Source: Falsiruegeria mediterranea M17
GTDB lineage: Bacteria > Pseudomonadota > Alphaproteobacteria > Rhodobacterales > Rhodobacteraceae
Assembly (NCBI RefSeq): GCF_900302455.1
Contig: NZ_ONZG01000004.1
Location: forward strand, 310,001-374,000
DNA: 64,000 nucleotides
Reading direction: 5' to 3'
Below, one piece after another: positions 49,435 through 58,267 of this stretch; position 1 is the stretch's first letter; the number at the start of each line of letters is the position of its first letter. Below the pieces are notes generated by a model that saw nothing but the letters and a program-made list of their open reading frames with translations, was not told the origin of the DNA and did not search any database. Position numbers and translations under genes: made by a program.

Positions 49435-50769
49435 ATGCAAGAATTTCTGATCAAAGACGCTGATGTCATCCTGACGATGGATGATCAGCGGCAAGAGCTG
49501 TCCGGCGCTGATATTCTGGTGCGGGACGGGGTGATTGCCCAGGTCGGGCAGGGGTTGGAAGCGACAGGTGAGACAGTTTTGGCCAAAGGGTGTGTTGTCA
49601 CGCCTGGCCTGGTGAACACACACCATCACCTGTATCAAAGCCTGACGCGTGCAGTGCCTGGCGGGCAGGATGCGCTGCTCTTTGGCTGGCTGCAGACGCT
49701 CTATCCGATCTGGTCACGCTTTGGGCCGGAAGAGATGTTCGTCTCGGCGCAAGTGGGATTGGCTGAATTGGCGCTGTCGGGCTGCACGCTCAGCTCGGAC
49801 CACCTGTACCTCTATCCCAACGGGTCGCGTCTAGACGACACCATTGCCGCCGCGGCCGAGATCGGGATTCGGTTTCACCCTACGCGTGGGGCCATGAGCA
49901 TCGGTGAAAGCGACGGGGGCCTGCCGCCGGACAGTCTGGTCGAGAAAGAAGCCGCCATTCTAAAGGATTCGATCCGCGTGATTGACGCCTTCCATGACCC
50001 CAGCGAGGGTGCGATGGTGCGAGTGGGGCTGGCGCCTTGTTCCCCGTTTTCGGTCAGCCGCGATCTGATGCGTGACGCGGCCATCCTGGCGCGCGACAAG
50101 GGCGTGATGCTGCATACCCATCTGGCGGAAAATGACGAGGATATCGCCTATAGCCTTGCCAACTTTGGGTGTCGACCGGGGCAATATGCCGAGGATCTGG
50201 GCTGGACTGGGGATGACGTCTGGCACGCCCATTGCGTGAAGCTGGACGGGCAAGAGATTGATCTGTTTGCGCGCTCAAAAACTGGCGTCGCGCACTGCCC
50301 CTGTTCGAATTGTCGTCTTGGCAGTGGCATCGCTCCGGTGCGCGCCATGCGCGATGCGGGCGTGAACGTGGGTTTGGGTGTCGACGGCTCGGCCAGCAAC
50401 GACAGTGGCAACCTGATCGCCGAGGCGCGCCAATCGATGCTGTTGCAGCGAGTCGCCAATGGCGCGGACGCCATGTCGGCCCGCGAGGCGCTGGAGATCG
50501 CGACGCGGGGTGGTGCGGATGTGCTGAACCGCCCTGACTGCGGGCGGCTTGCGCCGGGCAAGCGTGCGGACATCGCGATCTGGGATGTGTCAGGTGTTGA
50601 AAGTGCAGGCAGCTGGGATCCGGCGGCGCTGCTGCTGGCGGGGCCGACGCAGGTGAAACACCTCTTTGTCGAAGGTCGCCAAGTGGTCCGCGAGGGCCAT
50701 GTCACCACCGTCGACCTGCCACGGGTGATCGAACGCCAGAACCAGTTGGCCTGTGCACTTCAGGCGTAG
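49435..50769 (+). CDS. 8-oxoguanine deaminase-like amidohydrolase
   Basis: A 444-residue amidohydrolase of the cytosine-deaminase-like (type III) group. The metal site motif is VNTHHHLYQSLTRAVPG; SSDHLYLYPNGSRLDDTI is the stretch I associate with 8-oxoguanine deaminase; further ligands are LHTHLAEN and VDGSASNDSGN. It would convert 8-oxoguanine to urate. ATG 49435 follows GGAG; the longer start adds only three residues. It is convergent with guanine deaminase, which points to purine breakdown in this area. Confidence 0.85.
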   Translation: MQEFLIKDADVILTMDDQRQELSGADILVRDGVIAQVGQGLEATGETVLAKGCVVTPGLVNTHHHLYQSLTRAVPGGQDALLFGWLQTLYPIWSRFGPEEMFVSAQVGLAELALSGCTLSSDHLYLYPNGSRLDDTIAAAAEIGIRFHPTRGAMSIGESDGGLPPDSLVEKEAAILKDSIRVIDAFHDPSEGAMVRVGLAPCSPFSVSRDLMRDAAILARDKGVMLHTHLAENDEDIAYSLANFGCRPGQYAEDLGWTGDDVWHAHCVKLDGQEIDLFARSKTGVAHCPCSNCRLGSGIAPVRAMRDAGVNVGLGVDGSASNDSGNLIAEARQSMLLQRVANGADAMSAREALEIATRGGADVLNRPDCGRLAPGKRADIAIWDVSGVESAGSWDPAALLLAGPTQVKHLFVEGRQVVREGHVTTVDLPRVIERQNQLACALQA

Positions 50770-50810
50770 TCCCTGAGTTTCACCCTTTCAAAACTACTCC
50801 CACCGGAGGC

Positions 50811-50887
50811 TCGCACCCCTCACTTTAGCGCGCAATTTGACCCGAAAACCGGATTCCACTTTTCGGATTGCGCTTTGGGGGGTGCGA
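50811..50887. terminator. Long nested hairpin between convergent deaminase genes
   Basis: Outer arms TCGCACCCC (50811-50819) and GGGGTGCGA (50879-50887) pair perfectly; inner arms AGCGCGCAAT (50827-50836) and ATTGCGCT (50867-50874) pair with a small bulge, and the centre has CCGAAAACCGG with CCACTTTTCGG. The whole 77 bases lie exactly between the two deaminase stops. The central sequence resembles a common alphaproteobacterial intergenic element. It is probably a bidirectional terminator. Confidence 0.65.
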
Positions 50888-52171
50888 TCAGCGCCGCTGG
50901 CCGTTGATCCAGACCTCGGCGATGGCGCGGTCGTCGCCCATCATGATGGTAGGGAACACCGCCTCCCACAGGTCATCCGCCACGGCAGAGCGTTGCGAAA
51001 TCGCAGGCGTCGAGGCGAGATCGAGCACGATCAGGTCCGCCTCCATCCCCGGGGCCAGGTTGCCGATCTTGTCGTCCATCCGCAGGCTGCGGGCTGATCC
51101 AATGGTCGCGAGCCACAGCAATTGAGCCGCATGGAGCGGCACGCCGCGCAGCTGGCCGATCTCATAAGCCGCTGCCATGGTGCGGAGCATCGAAAAGCTC
51201 GACCCGCCGCCGGTGTCTGTCGCCAAACCAATCCGCTGCCCCTCGGCCATCAAGCCCGCCATGTCAAACAGGCCAGACCCGATGAAGGTGTTCGAGGTTG
51301 GGCAATGCACCAGCGCTGCGCCGTGTTCGCGCAACTGATCGCGTTCGCGTGGCTCCAGATGGATCGCGTGCCCATACAGGCCACGCCCGCCGAGCAGGCC
51401 AAAACTCTCATAGGTATCCAGATAGTCGCGCGCGTCGGGGAACAGGCCGCGCACCCATTCAATTTCATCCGTCTGCTCGCTTAGATGCGTCTGCATAAGG
51501 CAGTCGGGGTGTTCCGCCCAAAGCCTTCCCATGGCTTCGAGTTGTTCGGGCGTCGAAGTGGGTGAGAACCGCGGCGTGATCGCGTATTCCAGCCGGTCGA
51601 CACCATGCCAGCGCTCTAGCAGGGCCTTGGATTGGTCGTATGCGGTTTGCGCGGTGTCCCGCAGCCCCTCGGGGGCGTTGCGGTCCATGCAGGTCTTGCC
51701 GGTGACCACGCGCTGACCACGTGCCTGAGCCGCCGAGAAAAACGCGTCCACGCTTTCAGGATGGATGGTGGCAAAGCTGCACATGGTCGTGGTGCCATGG
51801 GCCGTTGTCAGGTCCAGATATCGGCCAGCGATGTTGTCTGCATAGGCGCGGTTGGCGAACTTCATCTCCTCAGGGAAGGTATAGGTATTCAGCCAGTCGA
51901 TCAGCCGTTTGCCCCAGCTCGCGATCATGGCGGTCTGCGGGTAATGCACATGGGCATCGACAAAACCCGCCATGATCACCTTGTCGCCGTGATGAACGAC
52001 ATCGGCCTCGGGGTAGGCGGCCCGCAACTGGTCCAGATCACCCAAAGCCGCAATATGCTGCCCCGACACGGCGACGGCCTCATGTACCTGCACGGCATCG
52101 CCGGGCTCGCCCTCAAACGGGCTGCCGGTAAAGGACAGAACACGTCCCTGCAGGATGGTTTGGCTGGCCAT
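50888..52171 (-). CDS. guaD: Guanine deaminase
   Basis: A 427-residue zinc amidohydrolase that converts guanine to xanthine. VDAHVHYPQTAMIASWG holds the first metal His pair, LMQTHLSEQTDEIEWV the third, and ALVHCPTSNTFIGSGLFD with LATDTGGGSS the catalytic loop; these match GuaD. ATG 52171 (MASQTILQGRV) has GAGGAG ten bases upstream; longer starts add unrelated residues. It is divergent from mgtE with a 147-bp promoter region. Confidence 0.94.
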   Translation of the reverse strand: MASQTILQGRVLSFTGSPFEGEPGDAVQVHEAVAVSGQHIAALGDLDQLRAAYPEADVVHHGDKVIMAGFVDAHVHYPQTAMIASWGKRLIDWLNTYTFPEEMKFANRAYADNIAGRYLDLTTAHGTTTMCSFATIHPESVDAFFSAAQARGQRVVTGKTCMDRNAPEGLRDTAQTAYDQSKALLERWHGVDRLEYAITPRFSPTSTPEQLEAMGRLWAEHPDCLMQTHLSEQTDEIEWVRGLFPDARDYLDTYESFGLLGGRGLYGHAIHLEPRERDQLREHGAALVHCPTSNTFIGSGLFDMAGLMAEGQRIGLATDTGGGSSFSMLRTMAAAYEIGQLRGVPLHAAQLLWLATIGSARSLRMDDKIGNLAPGMEADLIVLDLASTPAISQRSAVADDLWEAVFPTIMMGDDRAIAEVWINGQRR

Positions 52172-52318
52172 TTCTTTGTGCTCCTCGTGCCGTCTGAACG
52201 TCGTCATATTCCGGCACACAGGATAGAGGCCCCATTGATTTCGGTAAATTACGCTATTGTCATTGTTTTCCGGTAGCAGCTTCTTCTATTTTGCGGCCAA
52301 TCCAGAAGGGAGCGGAAT

Positions 52319-53713
52319 ATGACGACAGGCAACACTCCCATTGATCTTGATACTACATCCGATGAAGACGCCTATGAGCTGGACCGCAAGCAGGTTGCAG
52401 CGATCCTGTATGCGGTGGACGTCGAGGATCGCGAAAAGCTGACCGAGCTGATGGAGCCGCTTCATGCGGCGGACATCGCCGACCTGTTGGAGCAGATCAA
52501 TCCGTTCGATCGGTCGCGTCTGATCCGCCTGTATGATCGCGAGTTCGATGGTGAGATCCTGTCCGAACTCGACGAATCGGTGCGCGAAGAAGTCATCGCG
52601 GTCCTGAAGCCCGACGTGCTGGCCGAGGCTGTGCGTGAGCTGGAAAGCGATGATGTGGTCGATCTGGTCGAGGACCTGGAAGAGCCGCAGCAAGAGGCCA
52701 TCCTGGACGCGCTGGAAGACGCTGACCGGATCGCGGTGGAACAGGCGCTGGCTTACCCAGAGAATTCCGCTGGCCGTCTGATGCAGCGCGAGGTCGTGAT
52801 GGCGCCCGAGCATTGGACAGTGGGCCAGGCCATCGACTTCATGCGCGACAGCGACGATCTGCCGGAACAGTTCTATCACCTGATCCTGGTCGACCCGCGC
52901 CTGCATCCCATTGGCTATGTCACCCTTGGCAAGCTGATGGGCACCAAGCGCGAGGTGCCGCTGAGCGAGATTGCCGAAGAGGAATTCCAGACCATCCCCG
53001 TCGATCAGGACGAAGAGGATGTGGCCTATGCCTTCAACCAGTACCACCTCATTTCGGCGCCGGTAACCGACGATGACGGGCGGTTGGTGGGCGTGATCAC
53101 CATCGACGATGCGATGGCCGTGCTGGACGAAGAACATGAAGAGGACATCCTGCGCCTGGCCGGTGTGGCCGAGGAAAGCTCGCTGTCGGACAGCGTGGCC
53201 GACACCAGCAAGCGGCGTTTGCCGTGGCTGGGGGTGAACCTGTTTACCGCCATCTGCGCCTCGCTGGTGATCTCGCAATTCGAGGATTCGATTTCGCAGC
53301 TGGTGTCACTGGCGATCCTGATGCCTATCGTGGCTTCGATGGGCGGTAACGCGGGCACGCAGTCGCTGACGGTGGCCGTGCGGGCGCTGGCCACGCGCGA
53401 CCTGACCTCGTCGAACATGTGGCGAGTGATCCGGCGCGAGGTGATGGTGGGCGTGCTCAACGGGCTTTGTTTTGCGCTGGTGCTTGGGACCATTGGGTTG
53501 ATGTGGTTCGGCTCTCCGATGCTGGGGGTCGTGATCGGGTCTGCTTTGGTCGTGAACATGATCATCGCGGGCTTTGCAGGTACGGTAGTACCCATCGTGC
53601 TGGACAAGCTGGGCGTGGACCCGGCGCTGGCATCGGGAACCTTTGTTACGACCACCACGGACGTCATGGGGTTCTTCATCTTTTTGGGACTGGCGACGGT
53701 GGTGTTGTTATGA
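52319..53713 (+). CDS. mgtE: Magnesium transporter MgtE
   Basis: A 464-residue Mg2+ channel of standard build: acidic MgtE N-domain (residues about 35-135), two CBS domains (about 140-265, APEHWTVGQAIDFMRDSDDL and APVTDDDGRLVGVITIDDAM), a connecting helix, and five spans with the conserved MGGNAGTQSL and TTTTDVMGFFIFLGLA. The N and CBS domains close the pore when Mg2+ is plentiful. Its stop overlaps the folate cyclo-ligase start by 4 bases. Confidence 0.96.
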   Translation: MTTGNTPIDLDTTSDEDAYELDRKQVAAILYAVDVEDREKLTELMEPLHAADIADLLEQINPFDRSRLIRLYDREFDGEILSELDESVREEVIAVLKPDVLAEAVRELESDDVVDLVEDLEEPQQEAILDALEDADRIAVEQALAYPENSAGRLMQREVVMAPEHWTVGQAIDFMRDSDDLPEQFYHLILVDPRLHPIGYVTLGKLMGTKREVPLSEIAEEEFQTIPVDQDEEDVAYAFNQYHLISAPVTDDDGRLVGVITIDDAMAVLDEEHEEDILRLAGVAEESSLSDSVADTSKRRLPWLGVNLFTAICASLVISQFEDSISQLVSLAILMPIVASMGGNAGTQSLTVAVRALATRDLTSSNMWRVIRREVMVGVLNGLCFALVLGTIGLMWFGSPMLGVVIGSALVVNMIIAGFAGTVVPIVLDKLGVDPALASGTFVTTTTDVMGFFIFLGLATVVLL

Positions 53714-54267
53714 GCGATCTGGCTGCAATCAAGGCAGAGGCACGAAAAGCGGGCTTTGCCCGGCGCAAGGCGGCGTTTGACGCGCGCCTGCCCGGCGCGG
53801 CGGGGCGGCTGTCCGAGGTCCTGGCAGGCCACCGCGGTGTGGCCCTATCAGGTTACATGCCGATCCGGACCGAAATTGACCCGCTGGCAGCCATGGCCGA
53901 GGCGTCGGCTTATGGCCCCGTTGGCGTGCCGGTGATTCAGGGCGAGGGGCAGGCGCTCAAGTTCTCGCGCTGGACACCCGAGGGCGCGTTGCGCGATGGC
54001 CCGTTTGGGGCCAAGGTGCCCGAGGTTGACGATTATTTCGAACCCGAGATCCTGATCGTGCCGCTGGTGGCCTTTGATGCCAATGGCGGACGGCTGGGAT
54101 ACGGCGGCGGCTTTTACGATCGCACGCTCGAGGGGCTTCGTGCCAAACGTCCGACGCTGGCCATCGGCTTTGCCTTTGACGCGCAAGAGGCACAGGACCT
54201 GCCACTGGAACCCACGGACCAGCCGCTCAACATGCTGATCACCGAAAGCCGGGTTCTGACGTTCTAG
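53710..54267 (+). CDS. 5-formyltetrahydrofolate cyclo-ligase
   Basis: A 185-residue enzyme that converts 5-formyl-THF to 5,10-methenyl-THF with ATP and Mg2+. LVAFDANGGRLGYGGGFYDR is the family signature with the ATP loop (residues about 121-140); IRTEIDPLA and FAFDAQE are also typical. I start it at ATG 53710, overlapping mgtE by 4 bases; a longer frame runs through mgtE in another phase. The Mg2+-dependence gives a loose functional link to the transporter. Confidence 0.93.
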   Translation: MSDLAAIKAEARKAGFARRKAAFDARLPGAAGRLSEVLAGHRGVALSGYMPIRTEIDPLAAMAEASAYGPVGVPVIQGEGQALKFSRWTPEGALRDGPFGAKVPEVDDYFEPEILIVPLVAFDANGGRLGYGGGFYDRTLEGLRAKRPTLAIGFAFDAQEAQDLPLEPTDQPLNMLITESRVLTF

Positions 54268-54268
54268 G

Positions 54269-54496
54269 TCAGTCCTTGAAATGCGCCCGGATGTAGTCCC
54301 AGGCGTCAACTTTCGAGCCATCGGCCAGAATGCAGATACCAACGGCGTTGCCGCTTTCATCCTTGCTCAGCTGATAGGTGCCGCCGTTTTCGATGCAGAA
54401 GGTGGCGGCGGGGTTGGCGAGCGTGGTTTTGGTGTCGCTGGCCGAGGCCGCAGAAGCTGCAGCAAGAACAATCACAGTCGTCAGTACGGATTTCAT
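54269..54496 (-). CDS. DUF333-type secreted small protein
   Basis: A 75-residue protein with a signal peptide (MKSVLTTVIVLAAASAASAS) and a mature DUF333 domain: ANPAATFCIENGGTYQLSKD then GICILADGSKVDAWDYIRAH. Two Cys likely form a disulphide. DUF333 proteins are periplasmic or surface proteins of unknown role, sometimes called hemolysin-like. ATG 54496 has GAGAGGA upstream; a longer frame to 54757 crosses the divergent phosphoesterase start. Its stop adjoins the cyclo-ligase stop. Confidence 0.88.
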   Translation of the reverse strand: MKSVLTTVIVLAAASAASASDTKTTLANPAATFCIENGGTYQLSKDESGNAVGICILADGSKVDAWDYIRAHFKD

Positions 54497-54647
54497 GCGG
54501 TCCTCTCTCGTTTTGCATTTAACGGGAAAGGTTGCATTGCGCGCCCGAGTTTTCAACCTGCGCTTACGCGGGGAAAATTCGCGCCAAGACAGCACAGGGG
54601 TGTGTTTGATCTTGTCCGAACGGGCAGGGCAGCCTAGGACACAGAGC

Positions 54648-55466
54648 ATGAGATGCTTGTTTCTAGGTGATGTGATGGGCCGCGCCGGGCGCGCGGCGGT
54701 TCGGGACAACCTGCCTCGTCTGCGCGACGAATGGCGGTTGGATTTTGTCGTGGTCAATGGCGAGAACGCGTCGAACGGAATGGGTTTGAGCGGGGATCAT
54801 GCCAAGATCCTGCTGGATGCCGGGGCTGATTGCGTCACGCTGGGGGACCATGCGTTTGACCAAAAGGACATGTTGCAGTTCATCGAAAAGGAACCGCGCA
54901 TCATCCGTCCGCTGAATTTTGCCAAAGGCGCGCCGGGCAAGGGCTATCGTTTGTTCAATGCCCCGGGTGGCCGCAAGGTGCTGGTGTTACAGGTGCTGGG
55001 GCAGGTGTTCATGAAACGTGCCTTTGATGATCCGTTTTCCGCCGTAGAGATGGTGTTGAAGTCGCATCCGCGCGGCGGGCTGGCCGATGCCATCATCGTG
55101 GATGTGCATTGCGAGGCGACGTCCGAGAAGATGGCGATGGGGCATTTCTGCGACGGCAAGGCAAGCCTTGTCGTTGGGACGCATACCCATGTTCCGACCG
55201 CAGACGCCATGGTGCTGCCAAACGGCACCGGGTATCTGAGCGATGCAGGCATGTGCGGCGACTACAATTCCGTCATCGGCATGGAAAAGATGGAGCCGCT
55301 GCGCCGCTTTATCACCGGCATGCCCAAGGCGCGGTTTACCCCTGCGACCGAAGAGGCAACCCTGTCGGGTGTCTTTGTCGAAACCGATGATCGGACGGGC
55401 GCGGCCAAGTCGATTAACATGGTGCGCGTTGGTGGGCGGTTGCAGCAGGCTGGACCGAACGTCTGA
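54648..55466 (+). CDS. YmdB-type metallophosphoesterase (TIGR00282 family)
   Basis: A 272-residue calcineurin-like phosphoesterase. Metal-binding motifs in order: MRCLFLGDVMGRAGRAA (Asp), VVNGENASNGMG (Asn, Glu), VTLGDHAFD (Asp, His), DVHCEATSEK (His), and VVGTHTHVPTAD (two His). Bacillus YmdB cleaves 2',3'-cyclic nucleotides and influences biofilm decisions. ATG 54648 is chosen by motif position; no strong ribosome site is seen. The adjoining gene is a transporter 126 bases downstream. Confidence 0.92.
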   Translation: MRCLFLGDVMGRAGRAAVRDNLPRLRDEWRLDFVVVNGENASNGMGLSGDHAKILLDAGADCVTLGDHAFDQKDMLQFIEKEPRIIRPLNFAKGAPGKGYRLFNAPGGRKVLVLQVLGQVFMKRAFDDPFSAVEMVLKSHPRGGLADAIIVDVHCEATSEKMAMGHFCDGKASLVVGTHTHVPTADAMVLPNGTGYLSDAGMCGDYNSVIGMEKMEPLRRFITGMPKARFTPATEEATLSGVFVETDDRTGAAKSINMVRVGGRLQQAGPNV

Positions 55467-55592
55467 TATTCAGGCGCTTTCACCTGTTCCGGGGCCAAAA
55501 GCCGGGCTGCGCGCAATCGCAGACTTGCCCGGACCCCGGCAATCGGGGACAGTGGCCTTCGGTCTTTTCTTCTCCAAGGCACCAAGGGACAT

Positions 55593-57371
55593 ATGCAGCT
55601 TTTCCAGCTTTCCGACACCGGGTCTGCCATTCTGTCGCTGATTATCGTGGGCGTCATGTTCGTGCTTTTCCTGCGCGAGGTGTTCCCGACCGAGGTAGTC
55701 GCCATCGCGGGCGTCTCGCTGATGCTGGTGACGGGCGTATTGCCCTATGACGTAGCCCTGCCGGTGCTGGCCAACCCCGCGCCTTGGACCATTGCGGCAA
55801 TGTTCATCATCATGGGGGCGCTGGTCCGAACCGGGGCTTTGGATGCGTTTACGTCCATCGCGCGCAAACAGACCGAGGTGAACCCCAAGTTTGCCATCGC
55901 GCTCTTGATGGCCTTTGTGGTGATTGCCTCTGCTTTCGTGTCCAATACGCCGGTTGTGGTCGTGATGATCCCGGTCTTTGTGCAGATCGCGCGGTCGCTG
56001 GATATGCCTGCTTCGAAGCTGCTGATCCCGCTCAGCTATGCTGCGATCATGGGCGGCACGCTGACCTTGATCGGGACCTCGACCAACCTGCTGGTGGATG
56101 GTGTAGCACGCGCCCAGGGGATGGAGCCGTTTTCGATTTTCGAGGTCACGCCGCTTGGCCTGGCGGTGGTGACCTATGGCATGGTCTATCTGCGCTTCAT
56201 CGCGCCCAAGCTGCTGCCCGAGCGTGACAGCATGGCGACGCTGTTGTCGGACAAGTCCAAGATGAAATTCTTTACCGAGGCCGTGATCCCGCCTGATAGC
56301 AACCTGATCGGGCGAGAGGTGACAGGGGTGCAGCTGTTCAAGCGCCCGGGCGTGCGACTGATCGACGTGATCCGCGGCGATACCTCGCTGCGCCGTAACC
56401 TAAAGGGGGTTGAGCTGCAGGTGGGCGACCGTGTGGTGTTGCGCACCCGGATGACCGAATTGCTCAGCCTGCAAAGCAACAAGGAGCTCAAGCGGGTTGA
56501 TCAGGTGTCCGCGGTCGAAACCTCGACCGTTGAGGTGCTGATCACGCCGGGCTGCAAGATGGTGGGCCGATCGCTGGGCAACCTTCGTCTGCGGCGGCGG
56601 TATGGTGTCTATGTGCTGGCGGTGCATCGCCGCAATCAGAACATCGGGCGGCAACTGGACGAGCTTGTGGTGCGCGTGGGCGACACGCTGCTGCTCGAGG
56701 GTGCTCCAGCGGACATTCAGCGGCTGGCGGTCGATATGGACATGGTCGATGTTTCTCAGCCCTCGGACCGGGCCTATCGCCGCAGCCATGCGCCGATTGC
56801 CGTGGTCTCCTTGATCGGGATCGTAGCGCTTGCGGCTTTGGGTGTGGCGCCGATCCTGATGCTGTCGATTTTGGCGGTGGCGTTGGTTCTTGTGACCCGC
56901 TGCATTGACGCGGATGAGGCGTTTTCCTTTGTCGACGGGCGTCTGCTGGCGTTGATCTTTTCGATGCTGGCGATTGGGGCCGCACTGCAAAGCTCGGGCG
57001 CCGTCAGCCTGATTGTTGAGGCGATTGCGCCTTACCTGGGACAATTGCCGCCGTTCATGATCGTCTGGGCGATCTATCTGCTGACCTCTGTCCTGACCGA
57101 GCTGGTGTCGAACAACGCCGTCGCCGTGGTCGTGACCCCCATTGCCATCGGATTGGCGCAAACAATGGGGATCGATGCACGCCCCCTGGTGATTGCCGTC
57201 ATGGTCGCGGCCTCGGCGTCGTTTGCCACGCCCATTGGCTATCAGACCAACATGCTGGTCTATGGTCCGGGCGGTTATCGGTTCACCGACTTCATGAAGG
57301 TGGGCATTCCTCTGAACCTGACCGTGGGGCTGTTGGCCTCGGCTTTGATCCCGTTGATCTGGCCGCTTTAA
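55593..57371 (+). CDS. SLC13-type permease with two RCK_C (TrkA-C) domains
   Basis: A 592-residue membrane transporter of the anion/sulfate or dicarboxylate (DASS) type. N-terminal spans to about residue 195 include SNTPVVVVMIPVF and TLIGTSTNLLVDG (the substrate/sodium Ser-Asn-Thr motif). Two TrkA-C domains (about 205-290 and 300-385) interrupt it, then C-terminal spans with the second motif SNNAVAVVVTPIAIG and ASFATPIGYQTN. Sulfate or an organic anion is the usual substrate. A paralogue of the same design lies at the right edge of the window. Confidence 0.93.
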   Translation: MQLFQLSDTGSAILSLIIVGVMFVLFLREVFPTEVVAIAGVSLMLVTGVLPYDVALPVLANPAPWTIAAMFIIMGALVRTGALDAFTSIARKQTEVNPKFAIALLMAFVVIASAFVSNTPVVVVMIPVFVQIARSLDMPASKLLIPLSYAAIMGGTLTLIGTSTNLLVDGVARAQGMEPFSIFEVTPLGLAVVTYGMVYLRFIAPKLLPERDSMATLLSDKSKMKFFTEAVIPPDSNLIGREVTGVQLFKRPGVRLIDVIRGDTSLRRNLKGVELQVGDRVVLRTRMTELLSLQSNKELKRVDQVSAVETSTVEVLITPGCKMVGRSLGNLRLRRRYGVYVLAVHRRNQNIGRQLDELVVRVGDTLLLEGAPADIQRLAVDMDMVDVSQPSDRAYRRSHAPIAVVSLIGIVALAALGVAPILMLSILAVALVLVTRCIDADEAFSFVDGRLLALIFSMLAIGAALQSSGAVSLIVEAIAPYLGQLPPFMIVWAIYLLTSVLTELVSNNAVAVVVTPIAIGLAQTMGIDARPLVIAVMVAASASFATPIGYQTNMLVYGPGGYRFTDFMKVGIPLNLTVGLLASALIPLIWPL

Positions 57372-57376
57372 GGCTT

Positions 57377-57400
57377 GCGCGGAACGGTGTGTTTCCGCGC
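57377..57400 (+). terminator. Stem-loop after the SLC13 gene
   Basis: GCGCGGAA (57377-57384) and TTCCGCGC (57393-57400) form a perfect eight-pair stem with an eight-base loop, five bases after the stop. No T-run follows, so its strength as a terminator is uncertain. Confidence 0.55.
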
Positions 57401-57476
57401 ATCACTGATGTCTTGACTTGAAACGCCATTTTGCGCTCCGATCTGAGTATTCATGAATGAATTCGGATGGAATGTG

Positions 57477-58211
57477 ATGACGTTAGGTAAGATTTTTGCA
57501 AGCGCGGCACTCTGTGCCGCAATCGGGACAAGCGCCATGGCGGGTACCATCAATGGCTCGGCCACTTATCGCGAACGCATTGCCTTGCCGCCCGGCGCGG
57601 TGCTGGATGTGCAGCTGGTCGACATCTCGCGTCAGGACGTTGCGGCGACAGTTCTGTCAAGCAAGCGCTATGCGATGACCGGCGTGCCGACGGAGTTTTC
57701 GCTGGAGTATGACGACGCGTTGATTGACGAGCGGATGCGCTATGCGGTGCAAGCCAAGATCATGGTGGGCGACAAGCTGCTGTTCATCAACGACACGGTG
57801 CATCCGGTCTTGCAGGACGAAAATGACACGATGGCGATGATGATACTAAAAAAAGTGTCCGCTGATATTGGTCTGGGATTGGAAAACACCCACTGGAAAG
57901 TGACGCAACTGTCCGGCAAGGCGGTGGTAAGCGAGAGGGTGCCCGAGATCCAGTTTGCCGAAGGTGGCGCATTCGGCGCCAAAGGCGGCTGCAACAGCTA
58001 TCGGGGCGAGGCCAAGGTGTCTGATGGCCAGATCGCATTCCCCGACAACATGGCCGGAACCCTGATGGCCTGCCCGCCGCCGCTGGACAAGCTGGAAAAA
58101 GATTTCCTGACCGCTTTGGGACAGGTCACCGGCTATGTCCGCAATGGCGAGGTTTTGGCGCTGACCAATGACGCAGGTATCGCCGTCATGCGCCTGATGT
58201 TGGTGCCTTAA
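57477..58211 (+). CDS. Secreted YbaY-META (HslJ-like) protein
   Basis: A 244-residue secreted protein: signal peptide KIFASAALCAAIGTSAMA, an N-terminal YbaY/YscW-like beta domain (INGSATYRERIALPPGAVLD, residues about 25-125) and a C-terminal META/HslJ domain (NTHWKVTQLSGKAVVSERVP, GGCNSYRGEA, FPDNMAGTLMACPP). Such proteins are periplasmic or envelope-stress related. ATG 57477 is preferred over 57453 because it begins directly before the signal peptide. Confidence 0.88.
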   Translation: MTLGKIFASAALCAAIGTSAMAGTINGSATYRERIALPPGAVLDVQLVDISRQDVAATVLSSKRYAMTGVPTEFSLEYDDALIDERMRYAVQAKIMVGDKLLFINDTVHPVLQDENDTMAMMILKKVSADIGLGLENTHWKVTQLSGKAVVSERVPEIQFAEGGAFGAKGGCNSYRGEAKVSDGQIAFPDNMAGTLMACPPPLDKLEKDFLTALGQVTGYVRNGEVLALTNDAGIAVMRLMLVP

Positions 58212-58267
58212 CGGCTTTACCCCGCAGGAAAAACGCGGCTAGTCTCGGTCAAGAACAGGGGAGGCAC

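Noticed and set aside
52172-52318. Possible magnesium riboswitch (M-box) before mgtE
   Set aside because: The gap is only 147 bases and shared with the divergent guaD promoter. I see none of the conserved M-box blocks or long pairing, so an ordinary promoter is more likely.
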